Below the pieces are notes generated by a model that saw only the letters and a list, made by a program, of their open reading frames with translations, had not been told where the DNA came from and made no database searches. The position numbers and the translations under genes are program-made. From positions 347,843-411,842 of the forward strand of contig NZ_VJZR01000003.1 of assembly GCF_007097365.1 (NCBI RefSeq): DNA of 64,000 nt. Direction: 5' to 3'. Shown piece after piece: positions 43,143 to 55,609 of this stretch (positions within the stretch are counted from its first letter, which is position 1; every line of letters begins with the position of its first letter). Source of the stretch: Flavobacterium franklandianum (lineage in GTDB: Bacteria > Bacteroidota > Bacteroidia > Flavobacteriales > Flavobacteriaceae).

Positions 43143-45722
43143 ATGCGTAGACTCAATATTATTTTAACGATTTTTTCCTATTTCGATTGCCCTTTATTGA
43201 AAAAAGGAATACTATTTTCTGGTTTGTTTTGTATAACAAACATTTCATTTTCTCAAAAATTAGTATTAAATGAAAAAGAATATTTTGAAACTCAAGGCTT
43301 GAATGTTTTGGTTTTTAATAATGAATATAATGGAATATTTTTTGATGAAAAAACGGCAGGGATAGAGTTTATACACCACGGAGTTAGGACAGTTACTGGT
43401 GGTGCAATTAGACTTCATAATACACCAGAACAGTGGGATTTAATTCCAAAAATGATAAGTCGAAAAGTAAACAAGGCTAACAACACAATTGAAGTTATAC
43501 TGAGATATGAAGATTTCGATTTTGATTCTAAAATAATAGTTACACCAAGAGGAAAAGGTTTTGTATTGAATGTGGTATTAGATAAGCCTATTCCAAAGAT
43601 TTTAGAAGGAAAGGCAGGATTTAATATGGAGTTTTTGCCAAGTACTTATTTTGAAAGTAATTATTTAGTTGATGGAAAAGCCGGAACATTTCCTCGATAT
43701 CCTGCAAGCAATACTGAAACGCGACCTACCTCTGAAAAAATCTCACAATTTGCTAAACACAATACTTTTGATGATAGGGGTAGAAAAGAATACATTGTAA
43801 CATTACCGCTTGAGTCGGGCAAAAATCTAATCTTTGCTCCCGAAAACCCTGAGCGAACTGTGAAAATTCAGTCCGATAATCAGGAAGTTATGCTTTTTGA
43901 TGGAAGAGATCTAGGGCAGAATGGATGGTTTGTGGCACGCAGCCTTCTTCCTGCAAACAAAACTGGGAATGTGTTAACTTGGTATGTAGAACCCAATGCT
44001 ATACCCAATTGGACGAGAGAACCAGTAATAGGATTTTCTCAAGTGGGTTATTTGCCAAGCCAAAAGAAAGTGTCTGTAATTGAACTTGACAAAAATGATA
44101 AAGTGTTACCCTCAGCCTCGATTTTTAAACTCAGTGAAGATGGTAAATTTGTAGAGAAACTAAAAGCAGATGTTAAGGTATGGGGAAATTATTTAAGATA
44201 TAATTATGCCCAATTTGATTTCAGTTCTGTGACCGAAAAAGGGCTTTACTATATTCAATATGGAGACCAAAAAACGAATACTTTTCAGATTGAGGATTCT
44301 ATTTATTCAAAAACTTGGCATCCAACCATGGATGTTTGGTTTCCTGTTCAAATGGATCATATGGAGGTAAATGAAGCGTATCGAACTTGGCATGGCAAAC
44401 CATTTTTAGATGATTGTCTTCAGGCGCCATTAAATCACGAACATTTTGACGGATATAAACAAGGACCTACAACGGAAACTAAATACAAACCATTGGAACG
44501 TATTCCAGGTATGTCCGTAGGAGGTTGGTTTGATGCTGGAGATTTTGATATACAGACTTTTTCGCATGTTAGTGTAGTCGATAGTTTTGTAGAATCATGG
44601 GAAGCCTTTAAAGTAAACAGAGACGAAACCTATATAGATCAAAAAACGCAATTTGTAGATATACATCGTCCTGATGGCAAACCAGATGTATTGCAGCAAA
44701 TTGAGCACGGAGTATTGAATCTTGTTGCTCAAGTAGAAAACATTGGTCATCCTGTAAGAGGTATAATTGTACCCAATTTGCATCAATACCATCACTTGGG
44801 AGATGCGTCTACGGAAACTGATAATCTGCCATATAATCCATCTCTTAAAACATACGAATCCAATAGAGTCTCGAGCGGCACACCTGATGATCGATGGGCC
44901 TTTACGCATCGTACGTCATTTCTTGATTATAGAACTGCAGCCGCTTTAGCAGGTGCAAGTAGAGCTTTAAAAGGATATAATGATGAACTTTCCGTTAAAT
45001 GTTTGACCCTCGCTAAAAAATTATTTAACGAAGCAAATGAAGGTCCAAAAGATGCAAAAGATGAAGATGGTCCATTTTCCGATTTTGCTAAAGGGAGTGA
45101 TATGATTGCGATGTTACAGCTGTTCATAACCACAAAAGAAGATCAATATAAAACTGGGTTTTTGAATAAAATTTGGAATTCATTGGATGAAAATTTAAGA
45201 GGAAATATGAATTCAGCCCTGCTTGCTATTCCATATATGGACGACAACTATAAAGCAAAATTGCGTACTTATGTCATTAAATATAAAGCTGCTATTGACA
45301 AAGAAACTTCCGATAATCCTTATGCGGTTCCTATATTAAAAGGGGGTTGGGGAGGCAGTTCTCAGGTTATTAATTGGGCAAGAGTGAATTATTATATACA
45401 TAAATCTTATCCAGATGTTGTTGATAAAGAATACGTTTATAAGGGATTGAACTATGTTTTTGGATGTCACCCTTATTCTAATTTGTCTTTTGTAAATGCA
45501 GTAGGAAATCGTTCTAAAAATGTAGCTTATGGTGGCAATCGAGCGGACTTTACAACTATTGCTGGTGGAGTTGTTCCCGGGCTTATTTTTCTTAAACCAG
45601 ACTTTTTAGAAAACAAAGATGATTGGCCTTTTTTGTGGGGAGAAAATGAGTGTATTATAGACGGTGGCGCTTGGTTTGTCTTTCTTGCGAATGCTGCAAA
45701 CGAATTATCAGTGAAAAAATAA
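43143..45722 (+). CDS. GH9 glycanase with an extra N-terminal domain
   Basis: 859 residues; hydrophobic export signal about 20-38 (ending ISFSQ). Residues about 39-290 form a beta-rich domain I do not recognise. It is followed by a cellulase N-terminal Ig-like domain (about 293-385, REPVIGFSQVGYLPSQKKV) and the GH9 (alpha/alpha)6 domain with GGWFDAGDFD (Asp464, Asp467) and the acid Glu836 in WGENE. GH9 enzymes are mostly endo-beta-1,4-glucanases; a xylan or mixed-linkage glucan role is possible given the neighbours. The usual GH9 length with an Ig domain is about 550-600 residues, so the extra domain is unusual. Confidence 0.86.
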   Translation: MRRLNIILTIFSYFDCPLLKKGILFSGLFCITNISFSQKLVLNEKEYFETQGLNVLVFNNEYNGIFFDEKTAGIEFIHHGVRTVTGGAIRLHNTPEQWDLIPKMISRKVNKANNTIEVILRYEDFDFDSKIIVTPRGKGFVLNVVLDKPIPKILEGKAGFNMEFLPSTYFESNYLVDGKAGTFPRYPASNTETRPTSEKISQFAKHNTFDDRGRKEYIVTLPLESGKNLIFAPENPERTVKIQSDNQEVMLFDGRDLGQNGWFVARSLLPANKTGNVLTWYVEPNAIPNWTREPVIGFSQVGYLPSQKKVSVIELDKNDKVLPSASIFKLSEDGKFVEKLKADVKVWGNYLRYNYAQFDFSSVTEKGLYYIQYGDQKTNTFQIEDSIYSKTWHPTMDVWFPVQMDHMEVNEAYRTWHGKPFLDDCLQAPLNHEHFDGYKQGPTTETKYKPLERIPGMSVGGWFDAGDFDIQTFSHVSVVDSFVESWEAFKVNRDETYIDQKTQFVDIHRPDGKPDVLQQIEHGVLNLVAQVENIGHPVRGIIVPNLHQYHHLGDASTETDNLPYNPSLKTYESNRVSSGTPDDRWAFTHRTSFLDYRTAAALAGASRALKGYNDELSVKCLTLAKKLFNEANEGPKDAKDEDGPFSDFAKGSDMIAMLQLFITTKEDQYKTGFLNKIWNSLDENLRGNMNSALLAIPYMDDNYKAKLRTYVIKYKAAIDKETSDNPYAVPILKGGWGGSSQVINWARVNYYIHKSYPDVVDKEYVYKGLNYVFGCHPYSNLSFVNAVGNRSKNVAYGGNRADFTTIAGGVVPGLIFLKPDFLENKDDWPFLWGENECIIDGGAWFVFLANAANELSVKK

Positions 45723-45735
45723 AATATAAATAAGT

Positions 45736-46013
45736 ATGAAACGATTTCTTAGTTCATTCATTCTATTTTCATGCTTGTGTTTTCAGTCCATTTGGAGTCA
45801 GGAAACACAAAAAATCAGGGCGGATTTCAAACCTTCTTCTGTCAATCAGCAAGGCAAGCAATATCCACAAGTCAATTCAGAAGGGCGTGTTCGTGCCAGT
45901 ATTTCTGCACCGCAAGCCAATAAAGTTCAATTGGATTTAGGAGGTGTAAAATATGATATGATAAAAGATGAAAAAGGTGTTTAAACCAATTTGCTGCTAA
46001 TCTTTTCAAATAA
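45736..46013 (+). pseudogene. Internal-deletion relic of a CBM48-CE1 esterase (array unit 6)
   Basis: An intact signal peptide (ending IWSQ) and the first half of the E-set ([20 protein letters not shown], then ISAPQANKVQLDLGGVKYDM) run for 82 codons and stop at 45984, where paralogs continue KGVW. Directly after, in another frame, 45987-46013 encodes QFAANLFK-stop, matching the APLLFK endings of the sister esterases. Thus nearly 900 bp covering the rest of the E-set and the whole esterase domain appear deleted. The remaining 82-residue peptide could still be secreted, but lacks any catalytic residue. Confidence 0.72.
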
Positions 46014-47963
<1,950 letters not shown>

Positions 47964-48033
47964 AATAGTGTCAACTTGGGGCAATGCTTTAATTAATTTG
48001 GGCTTACTTATAGAAACATTAAATATAAAAACA

Positions 48034-49968
48034 ATGAAAAAATTAATTATTTTATGCTGCTTTATAATTTCTTCAGCAGTTTCTTCGCAAAATACAATGT
48101 CGGTTTCGAGTCCTGATGGAAACCTTGTGGTAAACGTATTGGTCAAAAATGGCAAACTAGTTTATTCTGTTATCTATAAAGGTGGGATTGTATTAGAAGA
48201 TTCTCCGTTAGGATTAATTACCAATGCAGGGGATTTTAGTACCAATATGATTTTCGAAAATTCATCGGTAGCTAAAGTCCAAGAGGAATATACTCAAACT
48301 AAAATAAAACAATCTAAAGTTAGCTATAATGCCAATACTTTAAACTGTTCGTTCACCAATGCCCAAAAACAAAAAACAGCTATTTTGTTTCAAGTAAGTA
48401 ATAATAATATTGCTTTTCGATATGAATTACCAGCTTGGGGAGACACTAAAGCTTGTGTAGTCACAGAAGAAACAACTGGGTATAAATTTCCGTCAACTAC
48501 AACCACATTTCTTTCTCCAATGATGAGTGCAATGACTGGATTTGCTCGTACAGCTCCTAGCTATGAAAGCGGTTATGAAGCCGATGCACCATTGGATAAA
48601 AACACATCTTCTGATGGTTATGTTTTTCCGGGACTTTTTCATTTGGGTAATAAAGCTTGGGTTTTATTATCAGAAACAGGAGTGAGCAGTTTATATACAG
48701 CATCACATTTAAGTGGGTATAAAGACGGTTTATATACTGTAGAATATCCAAATCCTAAACAAAATAACGGTTTTGGAAGTTCAGGAGCACAAATAAGTCT
48801 TCCGGGTGTAACGCCTTGGAGAACTATTACCGTAGGGGAAACACTCAAACCAATTGTTGAAACAACGATTCCTTTTGATGTTGTAAAACCACTTTATAAA
48901 CCTTCGCAAGATTATAAAATGGGACGTGGTTCTTGGAGCTGGATTGTATGGCAAGATAATAGTATGAACTATGAAGATCAAGTAAAATATATCGATTTGG
49001 CTGCTGCCATGAATTTTGAATACATCTTAATTGATGCATGGTGGGATGAAAGAATTGGCTACGAAAAAATGAAAGAATTAATCAAGTATGCCAAGTCAAA
49101 AAATGTTGAGGTGTTCTTGTGGTACAATTCGAATGGTGCTGTAAACGACGCTTTTATGACGCCTCTCAACAAAATGAATACCGCTATTGCTCGAAAAAAC
49201 GAAATGAAATGGCTAAAAGAAGCGGGTGTCAAAGGACTTAAAGTGGATTTCTTTGGGGGTGACAAACAAGAAACGATGAAGTTATATGAAGATATACTTT
49301 CAGACGCTAATGATTACGGTTTGATGATTATTTTTCACGGAGCAACTCTACCTCGTGGTTGGGAAAAAATGTATCCAAATTACGTAGGAAGCGAAGCTGT
49401 TCTGGCATCCGAAATGCTGATTTTTTCTCAGGATGTTCGCGATAAGGAATCCTATTTTGCGGCATTGCATCCTTTCATTCGAAATGCTGTAGGCAGTATG
49501 GAATTTGGTGGAGTATTACTGAATAAATATCTAAATAAAGGAAATGCAAAAGGACAACTACGATTGACTACTGATGCCTTTCAATTAGCAACAAGCGTAC
49601 TTTTCCAAAATCCTATTCAAATGTTTGGGTTAACCCCAAATAACCTTACAGATGTACCCGCTTTTGAATTAGACTTCTTGAAAAAAATTCCAACAACTTG
49701 GGATGAAACCGTTTTCATCGATGGTTATCCAGGTAAATATAGTGTAATTGCCCGCAGACATGAACAAAAATGGTATGTAGCAGGAGTAAATGCAGAGAAG
49801 GTAGCTAAAAAACTTAAACTCAACTTGCCAATGCTTGCAGGGCAAACTATCACTATGTACAATGATAAGGATACCAAAGAAACTTATACAACAAGCGTAA
49901 AAGTTTCTAAAAACGGTGAATTATCAATAACGATTCAGCCTAATGGAGGATTTGTATTAACGAATTAG
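48034..49968 (+). CDS. GH97 retaining alpha-galactosidase-type glycosidase
   Basis: 644 residues. ATG 48034 starts a signal peptide (AVSSQ); frames open further upstream overlap the preceding gene and are rejected. N-terminal beta-super-sandwich, barrel with [31 protein letters not shown], and [10 protein letters not shown]. Asp405 in KVDFF sits where retaining GH97 alpha-galactosidases have their nucleophile; inverting alpha-glucosidase members use Glu bases instead. I therefore predict removal of alpha-galactose side chains, as known for GH97 in complex-xylan loci. It is 70 bp after the two-headed esterase and 5 bp before a GH43. Confidence 0.88.
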   Translation: MKKLIILCCFIISSAVSSQNTMSVSSPDGNLVVNVLVKNGKLVYSVIYKGGIVLEDSPLGLITNAGDFSTNMIFENSSVAKVQEEYTQTKIKQSKVSYNANTLNCSFTNAQKQKTAILFQVSNNNIAFRYELPAWGDTKACVVTEETTGYKFPSTTTTFLSPMMSAMTGFARTAPSYESGYEADAPLDKNTSSDGYVFPGLFHLGNKAWVLLSETGVSSLYTASHLSGYKDGLYTVEYPNPKQNNGFGSSGAQISLPGVTPWRTITVGETLKPIVETTIPFDVVKPLYKPSQDYKMGRGSWSWIVWQDNSMNYEDQVKYIDLAAAMNFEYILIDAWWDERIGYEKMKELIKYAKSKNVEVFLWYNSNGAVNDAFMTPLNKMNTAIARKNEMKWLKEAGVKGLKVDFFGGDKQETMKLYEDILSDANDYGLMIIFHGATLPRGWEKMYPNYVGSEAVLASEMLIFSQDVRDKESYFAALHPFIRNAVGSMEFGGVLLNKYLNKGNAKGQLRLTTDAFQLATSVLFQNPIQMFGLTPNNLTDVPAFELDFLKKIPTTWDETVFIDGYPGKYSVIARRHEQKWYVAGVNAEKVAKKLKLNLPMLAGQTITMYNDKDTKETYTTSVKVSKNGELSITIQPNGGFVLTN

Positions 49969-49973
49969 AAAAA

Positions 49974-51338
49974 ATGACAAAGAGTTTTAAAACACTTGTA
50001 ATACTTATTACAATTTTAAATTATACAGTAGGAAAAGCACAAAATCCTATTGTACAAACCAATTATACAGCTGATCCAGCACCAATGGTTTATAATGGCA
50101 AAGTGTTTCTTTATACAAGCCATGACGAAGATGATTCTACTTGGTTTACCATGAACGATTGGCGATTATACACCACAGAAGATATGGTCAATTGGACAGA
50201 TCACGGAGCAGTATTGTCCTACAAAGAGTTTGAGTGGGCAAAAATGAATGCTTGGGCTCCGCAATGTATAGAACGAAAAGGAAAATTTTATATGTACGTT
50301 CCCAATACAACTCGAGAAGGAAAAGGAGCCATAGGGGTTGCCGTTGCTGATAGTCCTTATGGTCCATTCATAGACCCATTGGGAAAACCTTTAATTTCTA
50401 ATGGTAATGCCGACATAGATCCAACCGTTTTTATAGATGACGATGGTCAGGCTTATTTGTTTTGGGGCAACCCAGTGTGCTATTATGTAAAACTAAATGA
50501 GGATATGATTTCCTATGAGGGTGAAATCAAACAAATTCCTAATACTGTAGAATCTTTTGGCAAACGTCTCGGAGAAAAAAATGATTTAAGACCTACCACT
50601 TATGAGGAAGGGCCGTGGTTATACAAACGCAATAATCTGTACTATTTATTATTTGCAGCAGGACCCATATCGGAGCACATTGGCTATTCGACCAGTAAAA
50701 CGCCAACAGGTCCTTGGGATTATAAAGGGATTGTAATGCCTACACAGGGGGGTTCTTTTACCAATCATCCTGGGCTTATCGACTTTAAAGGGAAAAGTTA
50801 TTTTTTCTATCATAATGCCGCATTGCCGGGTGGTACAGGTTTTACTCGTTCTGTATGTGTGGAAGAACTTAAATTTAATAAAGATGGTTCCATCGTGCAA
50901 ATGAACATGACCGAAGGAATCAAAAAGAGTTTAAGTCCGTTAAATCCCTTCGTTAAAATTGAGGCAGAAACCATCGCTTGGTCAGAAGGGGTGAAATCAA
51001 TGAAAAACAAAGTGGTGGGTAATTTTATTACAGCAAAATACAATGACGCTTTCACCAAAGTAAAAGAAGTAGATTTCCGTAAAGATGGAGCTTCGAAATT
51101 CACGACACGAATTGGTACAACTCACAACGGAAATGTATCAATGGAAATACGATTAGACAGCAAAGACGGAGAATTAATTGGAACTGTAAAAGTGCCAATG
51201 ACAGGAGGAAATGACAGATGGGCATTGCAAACAATCGATGTAAAAAAAGTTTCAGGAATTCACGATGTATATTTCGTTTTTAAAGGAAAAGCCAAGACTG
51301 ATATATTGTATTTTGATTATTGGAAATTCTCAAAATAA
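49974..51338 (+). CDS. GH43 exo-glycosidase with C-terminal CBM6
   Basis: 454 residues with a signal peptide ending KAQ. GH43 propeller with Asp34 (YTADPAP), Asp149 (ADIDPTV) and Glu212 (EEGPWLY). Residues about 325-454 form a CBM6-type beta-sandwich ([15 protein letters not shown] start, [10 protein letters not shown] and ILYFDYWKF end). The propeller belongs to the same paralog group as 6715 and 29732, here with a xylan-binding module added. Likely arabinofuranosidase or xylosidase on arabinoxylan. Start codon is 5 bp after the GH97 stop, so the two are translationally linked. Confidence 0.9.
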   Translation: MTKSFKTLVILITILNYTVGKAQNPIVQTNYTADPAPMVYNGKVFLYTSHDEDDSTWFTMNDWRLYTTEDMVNWTDHGAVLSYKEFEWAKMNAWAPQCIERKGKFYMYVPNTTREGKGAIGVAVADSPYGPFIDPLGKPLISNGNADIDPTVFIDDDGQAYLFWGNPVCYYVKLNEDMISYEGEIKQIPNTVESFGKRLGEKNDLRPTTYEEGPWLYKRNNLYYLLFAAGPISEHIGYSTSKTPTGPWDYKGIVMPTQGGSFTNHPGLIDFKGKSYFFYHNAALPGGTGFTRSVCVEELKFNKDGSIVQMNMTEGIKKSLSPLNPFVKIEAETIAWSEGVKSMKNKVVGNFITAKYNDAFTKVKEVDFRKDGASKFTTRIGTTHNGNVSMEIRLDSKDGELIGTVKVPMTGGNDRWALQTIDVKKVSGIHDVYFVFKGKAKTDILYFDYWKFSK

Positions 51339-51418
51339 TTTTCGCAACCAAGTTCAATGTATATCGACTACAAAAAAGAGTATAATAAAATTAGAAATAA
51401 AGAAAATATAATTAACAA

Positions 51419-53182
51419 ATGAAAAATAAACAATTAAAATTTACCGTAATGAAAAACACAAAAGTACTATTATTTTTAGGCATAGTTTTGTTATCCTTTA
51501 TTGGAGCAAACAGCCAAAATAAACAAAAGAACAATGCTCCTTTATTCTCTAATTTCACCTACCAAGGGAATGATAAAGTATATACCGATAACCCATTAAA
51601 ATCAGACGAGTTTTATACGCCTATTTTGCAAGGATGTTATCCTGACCCAGCCATTACCCGAAAAGGAGATGATTATTATATGGTATGTTCTTCATTTGCA
51701 ATGTTTCCGGGCGTGCCTGTCTTTCATTCTAAAGATTTGGTAAATTGGACTGACTTGGGAGGCGTATTAAATGATGTCACCCAATTCAATCCGCATGATA
51801 CAGGTATTAGTCAAGGAGTTTATGCGCCAGGGATTACCTACAATCCTCATAATGACACATTCTATATGATTGTAACAGCATTTTCTGGAGGCTTAAATAA
51901 TATTATTGTAAAAACAAAAGACCCGATGAAAGGTTGGGGAAATCCAATCAAATTAGGTTTTGGCGGAATAGATCCTGCAATTTTCTTTGATGATAATGGC
52001 AAAGGATATATCGTTCACAATGATGCTCCTGATAATGGGAAAGAGCGTTACAATGGTCATAGAGTTATCAAAATTTGGGAATATGATGTTGAAAATGACA
52101 AAGTAATTCCTGGTTCAGATAAAATCATAGTTGATGGTGGTGTTGACCCTGCTAAAAATCCAATTTGGATAGAAGCACCACATCTTTACAAAAAAGACGG
52201 AAAATATTTTTTAATGTGTGCCGAAGGAGGTACAGGAGGTAATCATACCGAAGTTATTTTTAAAAGTGATAGCCCAAAAGGACCGTTTATTCCAGCATCA
52301 AACAATCCAATTTTAACACAAAAATATTTTGGAAGAGACAGAAAAAACAAAGTAGATTGGGCTGGTCACGCTGATTTAGTAAAAGGACCTGGAAATAAAT
52401 ATTACGGTATTTTCTTAGCAGTTAGGCCTAACGAAAAAAACAGAGTGAATACAGGTCGTGAAACTTTCATTTTACCAGTAGATTGGTCTGGAGAATTTCC
52501 AGTTTTCGAAAATGGATTGATTCCATTGGAGCCAAAAATGAAAATGCCAAAAGGAGTTACTGAAAACAAAACAGGTAAAGAAGGATTCTTTCCTAATGGA
52601 AATTTTACGTTCAATGATAATTTTACTTCAAATAAATTGGATAATCGTTGGATTGGTCTAAGAGGACCTCGTGAAAAATTTATCACGACATCAAAAAAAG
52701 GATTGCAAATTAATCCGTTTGAAACCAACATAAAAGAGGTCAAACCTACATCAACTTTGTTTTATCGTCAGCAACACAATAGTTTTTCTTTGACTACTAC
52801 TATTGAATACAAACCAAAATCAGACAAAGATTTGGCCGGTGTTGTAGCTTTACAAAATGAAGGTTCAAATTATGTTTTTGGAATTACAATGAAAGACAAA
52901 GACTATTATGTGGTACTACAAAAAAATCAGAAAGTAAGGAGAGATCCAGTAACCTCTACAATTGTAGCAAGCGCAAAAATAGATATCAAGAAACCAGTGC
53001 AATTACAAATAAAAGCCAACGGAGATGAGTATGTGTTTAGTTATTCTCTAAACGGAGTTGATTTTGTTACCGTAGGAGGAACTGTTTCTGGTGATATTTT
53101 ATCGACTGATGTAGCAGGTGGATTTACTGGTTGTTTGTTAGGATTGTATGCTACTTCAGCAAATGATGCACAACCTGAATAA
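51419..53182 (+). CDS. GH43 beta-xylosidase/arabinofuranosidase with C-terminal sandwich
   Basis: 587 residues from ATG 51419; ATG 51449 also fits and would place the signal peptide (ending GANSQ) at the very N-terminus. Catalytic Asp76 (GCYPDPAI), Asp185 (GGIDPAIF), Glu252 (IEAPHLY). The C-terminal concanavalin-like domain (about 395-585, FNDNFTSNKLDNRWIGLRG) is typical of GH43 xylosidases of about 530-580 residues. It probably acts on xylo- or arabinoxylo-oligosaccharides. A hairpin follows 28 bp after the stop, so it may end a transcription unit. Confidence 0.9.
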   Translation: MKNKQLKFTVMKNTKVLLFLGIVLLSFIGANSQNKQKNNAPLFSNFTYQGNDKVYTDNPLKSDEFYTPILQGCYPDPAITRKGDDYYMVCSSFAMFPGVPVFHSKDLVNWTDLGGVLNDVTQFNPHDTGISQGVYAPGITYNPHNDTFYMIVTAFSGGLNNIIVKTKDPMKGWGNPIKLGFGGIDPAIFFDDNGKGYIVHNDAPDNGKERYNGHRVIKIWEYDVENDKVIPGSDKIIVDGGVDPAKNPIWIEAPHLYKKDGKYFLMCAEGGTGGNHTEVIFKSDSPKGPFIPASNNPILTQKYFGRDRKNKVDWAGHADLVKGPGNKYYGIFLAVRPNEKNRVNTGRETFILPVDWSGEFPVFENGLIPLEPKMKMPKGVTENKTGKEGFFPNGNFTFNDNFTSNKLDNRWIGLRGPREKFITTSKKGLQINPFETNIKEVKPTSTLFYRQQHNSFSLTTTIEYKPKSDKDLAGVVALQNEGSNYVFGITMKDKDYYVVLQKNQKVRRDPVTSTIVASAKIDIKKPVQLQIKANGDEYVFSYSLNGVDFVTVGGTVSGDILSTDVAGGFTGCLLGLYATSANDAQPE

Positions 53183-53209
53183 TTAATTTTTAAGAATAAC
53201 AGCTATACG

Positions 53210-53242
53210 TTTAATGTCAAAGACTAATTCTTTGGCATTAAA
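53210..53242 (+). terminator. Long-stem hairpin between GH43 and the GH127/146-type gene
   Basis: TTTAATGTCAAAGA (53210-53223) pairs with TCTTTGGCATTAAA (53229-53242), one wobble. The 14-bp stem lies 28 bp after the stop; the T-tract is weak, so termination may be partial. Confidence 0.55.
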
Positions 53243-53319
53243 TAAATGGCAGAGTATATTAAATCTAAAAATTTAAGAGATTGATTAATTGGAGTAGACT
53301 ATAAATTGAACTAAAATTT

Positions 53320-55599
53320 ATGAAATTTAAAAATTTAAAATACTTACTAATCCTTATTTGTGTTGAATCTTCTTTTGCACAAATGCAACCTTTTAAATTG
53401 CAGGATGTAAAGCTAACGGATGGTATGTTTAAAAAGGCCCAAAATGTTGACCTGAAATACATTCTAGAACTCAATCCTGATAAATTACTCGCTCCTTATT
53501 TGATTGATGCCGGCTTACCATTGAAAGCCAATCGATATGGCAACTGGGAAAGTTCAGGATTAGATGGTCACATCGGTGGACATTATTTGTCCGCCTTAGC
53601 CATGATGTATGCAAGTACTGGAAATGTCGAACTAAAGATGCGTTTGGATTATATGGTTAATGAACTCGCTCTTTGTCAAGCAAAAAACGGCAATGGCTAT
53701 GTTGGAGGCATTCCTAATGGGAAAGTATTTTGGGAACGTATCCACAAAGGGGATATTGATGGAAGCACTTTCGGGTTGAATAATACTTGGGTTCCTATTT
53801 ATAATATTCATAAACTTTTTGCGGGGTTGCGAGATGCTTATGAAATTACAGATAATCAACAAGCCAAGCAAGTTTTGATTGGTTTAGGTGATTGGTTTAT
53901 CGAACTCATAAAACCACTTTCTACGGAGCAAATTCAACACGTATTGGATACGGAACACGGTGGAATCAACGAAACTTTTGCCGATTTATACATAATTACA
54001 AAAGACAAGAAATATCTCGATGCTGCTAAAAAACTTTCACATCTTAAACTTTTAAATCCTCTGCTTGAGAAGCAAGATAAACTGACAGGTCTTCATGCCA
54101 ATACACAAATACCTAAAGTAATTGGGTTTGAAAAAATCGCCACATTAACACATAATACTGATTGGGAACAGGCATCAGAATATTTTTGGCAAAATGTAAC
54201 TCAAACGCGTAGTGTGGCATTTGGAGGAAACAGCGTTCGGGAACATTTTAATCCAACCAATAACTTCAAAGAAATGCTCGAATCCAATCAAGGACCTGAG
54301 ACTTGTAATAGCTATAATATGCTACGTTTGAGTAAAGCTTTGTTCTTGGATAATAATGATGTGAGCTATCTAGATTATTACGAACGCACACTTTACAACC
54401 ATATTTTGTCGAGTCAACATCCCGAAAAAGGAGGTTTTGTATATTTTACGCCTATCCGCCCAAATCATTACAGGGTATATTCGCAACCCGAAACGAGTAT
54501 GTGGTGTTGCGTAGGTTCTGGTATTGAAAACCATACAAAATATGGCGAATTGATTTATAGCCATTCTGAAAAGGATGTTTTTGTAAATCTTTTTATCCCA
54601 TCGGAACTCAATTGGAAAGAAAAAGGACTGCAATTGATACAGAAAAATAATTTCCCAAACGAAAATTCGACGGAACTAGAATTGAAATTGACAAACAATC
54701 AGACTTTTTCTCTTAATATTCGTTATCCAAAGTGGGCTGAAAATATCCAAATTTTGGTTAATGGAAAAGCAGAATTAGTTAAAGCAAATCCTTCACAGTA
54801 TATTAATTTGAATAGAAATTGGAAAAATGGAGACAAAATCTCTGTCCAATTTTCTATAAAAACCAAATTAGAATATCTTCCAGATGGTTCCAATTGGGCA
54901 GCTTTTGTGCGTGGTCCAATCGTTTTGGCAGCCAAAACTTCTACTGCGGATTTAAAAGGACTTTTTGCTGATGATAGCCGAATGGGACACGAAACAAGAG
55001 GAAAACTCTATCCTATTAATGAGGCGTATGTCTTAGTGGACGATTCTAAAAACTATGTGTCTAAACTGCAACCTATTGATAATATGAATTTTAAAATGGA
55101 TTCATTGCTACTTCAACCGTTCTATCAGATTCACGATGCACGTTATCAAATGTATTTTCAGACGTTTACCCAAAAGGATTACGAAAACCAAAAAGAAATT
55201 CAAAAACAACAAGAAATAGCACTTTTAGCACTTGAAGCCAAGACTGTAGATAAAATCAACTGTGGCGAACAACAGCCAGAGGTAGATCATCAATACAAAG
55301 GAGAGCAAAGCAATTCGGGCTATGATGACGAGAAATTTTGGCGTAGCACACGTTCTTATATTTCTTATCAATTGCAAAATAAAAATAAAGCTGGTAAATA
55401 TATTGAAATCAGCACTTTGAACGATATAAAGTCCGAAAATTTTGAAATTGCAATCAATGGAATTGAAGTAAAAATAAGTTCTATAGAAAACAGAACAATC
55501 AAAATTCAAATACCAGAAGAAGAGAATTTTCAATTAAAAATTACGGCTAAAAACAAAATACCTACACCTCGATTTTATCAAATTAGAATTTTAAAATAA
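53320..55599 (+). CDS. GH127/GH146-type (DUF1680) beta-L-arabinofuranosidase
   Basis: 759 residues with a short signal peptide ending SFAQ. The (alpha/alpha)6 domain has SGLDGHIGGHYLSALAMMY, HGGINETFADLY, GPETCNSYNML with Glu327 and Cys329, and MWCCVGSGIENHTKYGELIY with Cys396 and Cys397. The Glu plus three Cys form the zinc-thiolate site of this clan, where a Cys is the nucleophile. C-terminal beta domains follow from about 440. It probably releases beta-L-arabinofuranose. In the phylum, such genes sit with arabinose or arabinan genes, so its place among xylan enzymes is notable. GH127 and GH146 cannot be separated here. Confidence 0.87.
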   Translation: MKFKNLKYLLILICVESSFAQMQPFKLQDVKLTDGMFKKAQNVDLKYILELNPDKLLAPYLIDAGLPLKANRYGNWESSGLDGHIGGHYLSALAMMYASTGNVELKMRLDYMVNELALCQAKNGNGYVGGIPNGKVFWERIHKGDIDGSTFGLNNTWVPIYNIHKLFAGLRDAYEITDNQQAKQVLIGLGDWFIELIKPLSTEQIQHVLDTEHGGINETFADLYIITKDKKYLDAAKKLSHLKLLNPLLEKQDKLTGLHANTQIPKVIGFEKIATLTHNTDWEQASEYFWQNVTQTRSVAFGGNSVREHFNPTNNFKEMLESNQGPETCNSYNMLRLSKALFLDNNDVSYLDYYERTLYNHILSSQHPEKGGFVYFTPIRPNHYRVYSQPETSMWCCVGSGIENHTKYGELIYSHSEKDVFVNLFIPSELNWKEKGLQLIQKNNFPNENSTELELKLTNNQTFSLNIRYPKWAENIQILVNGKAELVKANPSQYINLNRNWKNGDKISVQFSIKTKLEYLPDGSNWAAFVRGPIVLAAKTSTADLKGLFADDSRMGHETRGKLYPINEAYVLVDDSKNYVSKLQPIDNMNFKMDSLLLQPFYQIHDARYQMYFQTFTQKDYENQKEIQKQQEIALLALEAKTVDKINCGEQQPEVDHQYKGEQSNSGYDDEKFWRSTRSYISYQLQNKNKAGKYIEISTLNDIKSENFEIAINGIEVKISSIENRTIKIQIPEEENFQLKITAKNKIPTPRFYQIRILK

Positions 55600-55609
55600 T
55601 TTAAAACAA

